Part shown: positions 4,379 through 7,479 of the stretch, one piece after another
Layout of the letters: every line of letters begins with the position of its first letter
Position numbering within the stretch: the stretch's first letter is position 1
Origin: DRGV01 sp018903055 [NCBI: bacterium]
GTDB taxonomy: Bacteria; UBP18; UBA7526
Length of the DNA stretch: 7,479 nucleotides
Direction of reading: 5' to 3'
Assembly (NCBI GenBank): GCA_018903055.1
Contig: JAHIPW010000136.1
Location: forward strand, 1-7,479
Translations under genes and position numbers: made by a program
The notes under the pieces: model-generated
Told to the model about the DNA's origin: nothing
Database searches by the model: none
Seen by the model: the letters and a program-made list of their open reading frames with translations, nothing else

Positions 4379-5840
4379 TGGAGTGCACCTCTTCAACCTT
4401 AAGATACTTCTGGTATAGGGTAAGATAATGCCGGGCTGAGTTTGTCCAAGAAAAATCCTCCCTCATACCAGTCTTTACTAAATTCCTCCAGAGCCTCTTT
4501 TGGCTATAGAAATAGAGGGCCCGTTCTACTGCTTTTAAGAGGGCTTGCGAAGAATATTCTCTAAAGACTATCCCGTTTCCCTTTCCGGTGGCGGGATCGA
4601 AGTCACTAACTGTGTCAATCAACCCTCCCGTTGCCCGGACAATGGGAACCGTCCCGTAGCGAAGGCTTATTAATTGACCCAGACCACAGGGTTCGTAGCG
4701 GGAGGGCATGAGGAAGGCGTCGCTACCCGCATATATTCTCTTAGAGAGTGGGGCATCGAACTTCAGATTAATCCCTATCTTTCCCGGGTACTTTTTAGAC
4801 AATTCCTGAAAGAGGCGATGATATCTTTCGTCACCTGTCCCCAGAATCACCAGCTGAATCTTCTCTTCCATCAATCCTTTTAGAGCCTTAAGCGTGATGT
4901 CTAACCCTTTCTGATCTGCTAAGCGGGTAATCATACCTATAAGGAATATCTCCGGGTCTTCTTCCAGGCCCTGCTCCTGCTGGAGGGCGCTTTTATTTAT
5001 TCTTTTTTTCCAGATACTTTTCACGCTATATCTTGCCTTTAGTTCTCTATCGGTCTTGGGGTTCCAGTAATGGTAGTCCAGGCCATTTATTATTCCATAG
5101 AGATCTTTTTGGCGTTTCTTTAAAACACCATCCAGGCCACAACCGAACTCCGGGGTCTGAATCTCCTGAGCATAGTGGGGGCTAACCGTAGTCAGGGCAT
5201 GGCTATAGATAATCCCCCCTTTGAGAAAATTTACTTTCCCCCAGAATTCAAGCCCCTCTATATTATACTCTGACCAATCCAGGCCGGTTAAGGGGAAGTG
5301 CTCTTTGGGGAAGAGGCCCTGATAGGCCAGATTGTGGATGGTAAGGATACTCCTGGTGCGGGAATAAAAGGGATCATTTCGATATAAGGTCTTGAGATAG
5401 ACCGGGACCAGAGCGGTCTGCCAATCATGACAATGGATGATATCTGGCTTCAAGCCTATTCTCTTGAAGAATTCCAGACTCACCCTTTGAAAGAATATGA
5501 AGCGTAGATCGTTATCTGGATAGTCGCCTTCCTTAGTAGTATAGAGCTCCGACCGGGCAAAGAACCTTTCGCATTCTACGAAATAAACCAGATGTTCGGG
5601 GAAGGGCTCATGGGAAAAGATGTTAGCCTTTATCGTCTCGCCACCGAGTGAGACCGCCAGATCCTTAATGATCAATTTCATCTTGAAACGCTGGCGGTCG
5701 ATGGCTTTATAGAGAGGCATAATACTTCTTACTTGAAGACCCAGTTGAACTAATGTCCAGGGCAAAGAGCCACAGACATCGGCCAGCCCGCCGGTCTTGG
5801 CATAGGGTAGCATCTCTGGAGTAATAAAGAGAATATTCAT
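4356..5840 (-). CDS. glgA: Glycogen synthase, ADP-glucose type (GT5)
   Basis: This enzyme transfers glucose from ADP-glucose to the non-reducing end of an alpha-1,4-glucan in the cytosol. The 494-residue length is normal. The N-terminal GT5 catalytic domain opens with the ADP-glucose-binding KTGGLADV motif (K15-V22). IHCHDWQTALVPVYLK surrounds H138, and TIHNLAYQG follows at about 167-175. The C-terminal Rossmann half carries ITRLADQKGL (R306, K311), LGTGD (333-337) and PSRYEPCGLGQL (E383) followed by TGGLIDTV. The ATG at 5840 is preceded by AAGGTG and lies 32 bp after glgC, its substrate supplier. The family's usual end is near the YLTLYQKYL helix at about 472-480; the final residues SIVNSQ come from a heptamer repeat that also supplies the stop codon, so the native C-terminus has probably been replaced or extended slightly. 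Function should be unaffected. Confidence 0.96.
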   Translation of the reverse strand: MNILFITPEMLPYAKTGGLADVCGSLPWTLVQLGLQVRSIMPLYKAIDRQRFKMKLIIKDLAVSLGGETIKANIFSHEPFPEHLVYFVECERFFARSELYTTKEGDYPDNDLRFIFFQRVSLEFFKRIGLKPDIIHCHDWQTALVPVYLKTLYRNDPFYSRTRSILTIHNLAYQGLFPKEHFPLTGLDWSEYNIEGLEFWGKVNFLKGGIIYSHALTTVSPHYAQEIQTPEFGCGLDGVLKKRQKDLYGIINGLDYHYWNPKTDRELKARYSVKSIWKKRINKSALQQEQGLEEDPEIFLIGMITRLADQKGLDITLKALKGLMEEKIQLVILGTGDERYHRLFQELSKKYPGKIGINLKFDAPLSKRIYAGSDAFLMPSRYEPCGLGQLISLRYGTVPIVRATGGLIDTVSDFDPATGKGNGIVFREYSSQALLKAVERALYFYSQKRLWRNLVKTGMREDFSWTNSARHYLTLYQKYLKVEEVHSKSIVNSQ

Positions 5841-5872
5841 CCCGCACCTTTTTTATAATTTATGGGATTCAT

Positions 5873-7090
5873 CTATTTAAAGGCCTCCTGAAGGACGACA
5901 ACAATCCCTTTTTCCGTAACCGGAAATCTCTTCCGGTCCTCTTCCAGATTGTATCCTATGGCCAGCTCCTCAGGGATGGAGGTGAACTTGTCGATTATTG
6001 CTCGTCTTATCTTTGCCTTCCGACCAATCTTCACCCCCTCCATCAGAATGGATTCCCATACCTGGGCATACTCCTCTACCCTTACTCCGGGCGAAAGGAT
6101 ACTCCTTTCCACCAGGCCACCGCTTATGATGCAGCCCTGGGAGACGAGAGAGTCCAGGGCCAGACCCTTTCTTTCCCCATCCGCAAAAACCGTCTTGGCG
6201 GGGGGGAACTGCTCCAGATAAGTACGGATGGGCCAATCCTGATCATAGAGATTAAAAATAGGGCTGACCGAGACCAGATCCATATTCGCTTCCCAGTAAG
6301 CATCGATACTTCCTATGTCCCGCCAGTAAAGAGGCTCTTTATTCTTTCCCGTAAAAGGATAGGCAAATACCCTGTCCTTTCCTATCATGGCCGGAATAAT
6401 ATCCTTGCCAAAATCATGGCTACTCTTTGCTTCCTTAGCATCCTCCAGGAGGATTTCTTTTAGTTTTTTCTTTCTGAAGACATAGATCCCCATGGAGGCT
6501 AAAGAGAAGGAGGGAGAATCCTTTATGGTCTTAGGCCTTTCTGGCTTCTCCTGGAAAGAGACCACCAGCCCGTTCTCAGCCAACTCCATAATGCCCAACT
6601 CTTTAGCGCTCTCTACCGGAACCGGTATCGCCCCGATGGTTAGATCCGCCTTCTTTTCCCGATGATACCTGAGCATCGGGCGATAATCCATCTTGTAGAC
6701 ATGGTCTCCCGCCAGAATGAGGACCTCCTGCGCCCCCTCTATCTCTATGGTAAAGAGATTCTGATAAAGGGCATCGGCCGTACCAAGATACCAATCTTCA
6801 CCGACTCTCTGCTGGGCGGGTAGTATCTCTATAAACTCCCCTACCTCCCGCTTAAATAGATTCCATCCCGATTGAATATGGCGATCAAGGGAAAGGGCTT
6901 TATACTGGGTTAAGACATAGATCCTTCTTAGTCCAGAATTGAGGCAGTTGGAGAGAGTAAAGTCTATTACCCGGTAACTTCCCCCGAAGGGAACAGCGGG
7001 CTTGGTACGATACTTAGTCAGGGGATAGAGCCTCTCACCCTTGCCTCCCGCCATAATAAAAGTCAGGGTATTTTTGTTTACATCAAGCAT
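5873..7090 (-). CDS. glgC: Glucose-1-phosphate adenylyltransferase (ADP-glucose pyrophosphorylase)
   Basis: The enzyme makes ADP-glucose from ATP and glucose-1-phosphate, usually the regulated step of glycogen synthesis. The 405-residue protein has the nucleotidyltransferase signature AGGKGERLYPLT (14-25), KPAVPFGGSYRVIDF (30-44), the GTADALYQN loop (103-111), the metal-binding D129 in LAGDHVYKMDY, the sugar-phosphate Lys182 in FQEKP, and D258 in YWRDIGSIDAYWEANMDL. The C-terminal 100 residues show the left-handed beta-helix pattern of repeated I/V/G turns (for example RSILSPGVRVEEYAQVWESIL). I chose the ATG at 7090 over an upstream in-frame start at 7147 because it has GGAGGGAG a few bases upstream and begins exactly at the family N-terminus. 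It overlaps the branching-enzyme gene by 8 nt, suggesting translational coupling. Allosteric effectors cannot be told from sequence. Confidence 0.97.
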   Translation of the reverse strand: MLDVNKNTLTFIMAGGKGERLYPLTKYRTKPAVPFGGSYRVIDFTLSNCLNSGLRRIYVLTQYKALSLDRHIQSGWNLFKREVGEFIEILPAQQRVGEDWYLGTADALYQNLFTIEIEGAQEVLILAGDHVYKMDYRPMLRYHREKKADLTIGAIPVPVESAKELGIMELAENGLVVSFQEKPERPKTIKDSPSFSLASMGIYVFRKKKLKEILLEDAKEAKSSHDFGKDIIPAMIGKDRVFAYPFTGKNKEPLYWRDIGSIDAYWEANMDLVSVSPIFNLYDQDWPIRTYLEQFPPAKTVFADGERKGLALDSLVSQGCIISGGLVERSILSPGVRVEEYAQVWESILMEGVKIGRKAKIRRAIIDKFTSIPEELAIGYNLEEDRKRFPVTEKGIVVVLQEAFK

Positions 7091-7479
7091 TATTCTCCCT
7101 CCACCAATCAGGATCAATCTCCTCAAAGATATTGTCTCTTTTCTCACATTCTATCAAAAAAGAGAGTTCAGATTTGCTCACTGGTCTACCTTTTAACAAT
7201 CCCTTTATCATCTTATATATTCTCTGAAAGTCCTCATAGTGTCTGCTGGCCCTAATCTCGGCATAGTCCCGGGCGCTCAAGGTAGAGATTAAGAAGGGCC
7301 AATCCGAGCTTTCTAAGAGAAGAAGTTCCCGGGCCATTTGTTTCAGGAGGCGTTCTTTGAGATGGTGAGAAAAAGACCTCGACTTATAAACAATTTCCTT
7401 CATCTCCTTCTCCGCCTGATAGATATACTTCCAGACCCACTTCGTCAATTGATTGAACCAGATCCAGTGGAATCCCCCC
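7083..7479 (-). CDS. GH57 1,4-alpha-glucan branching enzyme, C-terminal part (partial, 5' end outside window)
   Basis: The last 131 residues of a protein whose reading frame stays open to the window edge. The sequence FHWIWFNQLTKWVWKYIYQAEKEM, then ARELLLLESSDWPFLIST, ARDYAEIRASRHYEDFQRIYKMI and finally EKRDNIFEEIDPDWW matches the C-terminal DUF1957 domain of GH57 branching enzymes, in which the helical SSDWPFLI segment and the closing DNIFPEID-like motif are characteristic. The enzyme cuts alpha-1,4 links and rejoins them as alpha-1,6 branches. The catalytic barrel lies upstream of this window, so catalytic residues cannot be checked, and a related GH57 amylase or glucanotransferase is a weaker alternative. 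The TTG at 7448 is internal, not a start. The gene ends in TGA at 7085-7083, inside the first codons of glgC, placing all glycogen-building enzymes in one unit. Confidence 0.86.
   Translation of the reverse strand, partial: GGFHWIWFNQLTKWVWKYIYQAEKEMKEIVYKSRSFSHHLKERLLKQMARELLLLESSDWPFLISTLSARDYAEIRASRHYEDFQRIYKMIKGLLKGRPVSKSELSFLIECEKRDNIFEEIDPDWWRENNA
7095..7102 (-). promoter_or_regulatory. Shine-Dalgarno GGAGGGAG that fixes the glgC start
   Basis: This near-consensus site lies inside the end of the branching-enzyme coding sequence, four bases upstream of the ATG at 7090 (seven from the GGAGG core). It decides against the longer reading frame beginning at 7147. Confidence 0.85.

Noticed and set aside
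5949-6236. Open frames on both strands inside glgC
   Set aside because: They are out-of-frame shadows of a well-identified conserved enzyme.
7091-7147. Longer glgC start adding 19 residues
   Set aside because: The extra residues overlap the end of the branching-enzyme gene and do not fit the family N-terminus; the ATG at 7090 has a near-consensus Shine-Dalgarno.

Overview
The window is a bacterial segment in which every supported gene lies on the minus strand, so transcription runs from high to low coordinates. The gene set is a GH57-type branching enzyme, bacterial GlgC and ADP-glucose GlgA, bacterial CysS, Shine-Dalgarno-led starts and very short intergenic gaps. Dispersed heptamer and palindromic repeats, typical of many uncultivated lineages, occur throughout. 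The phylum cannot be fixed from the sequence. No rRNA, tRNA, IS transposase or CRISPR array is visible.

In order of transcription: (1) the 3' end of a GH57 1,4-alpha-glucan branching enzyme (7479-7083, cut by the window edge); (2) glgC (7090-5873), overlapping it by 8 nt; (3) glgA (5840-4356), whose stop codon sits inside a heptamer array. These three make, polymerise and branch ADP-glucose into glycogen. (4) A 70-residue DUF2934-like protein (4278-4066) follows, then (5) and (6), two divergent paralogs (4045-2636 and 2364-862). I read both as single-chain archaeo-eukaryotic primases: a PriS-like catalytic part (DxE, GYHF and D...R..R..FS..QKHK motifs) followed by a PriL-like C-terminal domain with four Fe-S cysteines. 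(7) A small four-helix membrane protein (822-403) and (8) the 5' end of cysS (380-1, cut by the window edge) complete the series.

The most unusual content is the tandem pair of primase-like genes and the repeats that intrude into genes. In the downstream primase-like gene a GC-rich 87-bp block, five GCCGCCA heptamers plus a palindromic unit, separates the third and fourth Fe-S cysteines in frame. A different heptamer array lies inside cysS, and a third forms the 3' end of glgA. The 271-bp gap between the two primase-like genes is a patchwork of octamer repeats and palindromes.

Spacing suggests the genes could be read as one or two long transcripts. I see no convincing intrinsic terminator or promoter, so operon boundaries are inferred. 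The link between glycogen synthesis, primases and cysS may be simple co-location.
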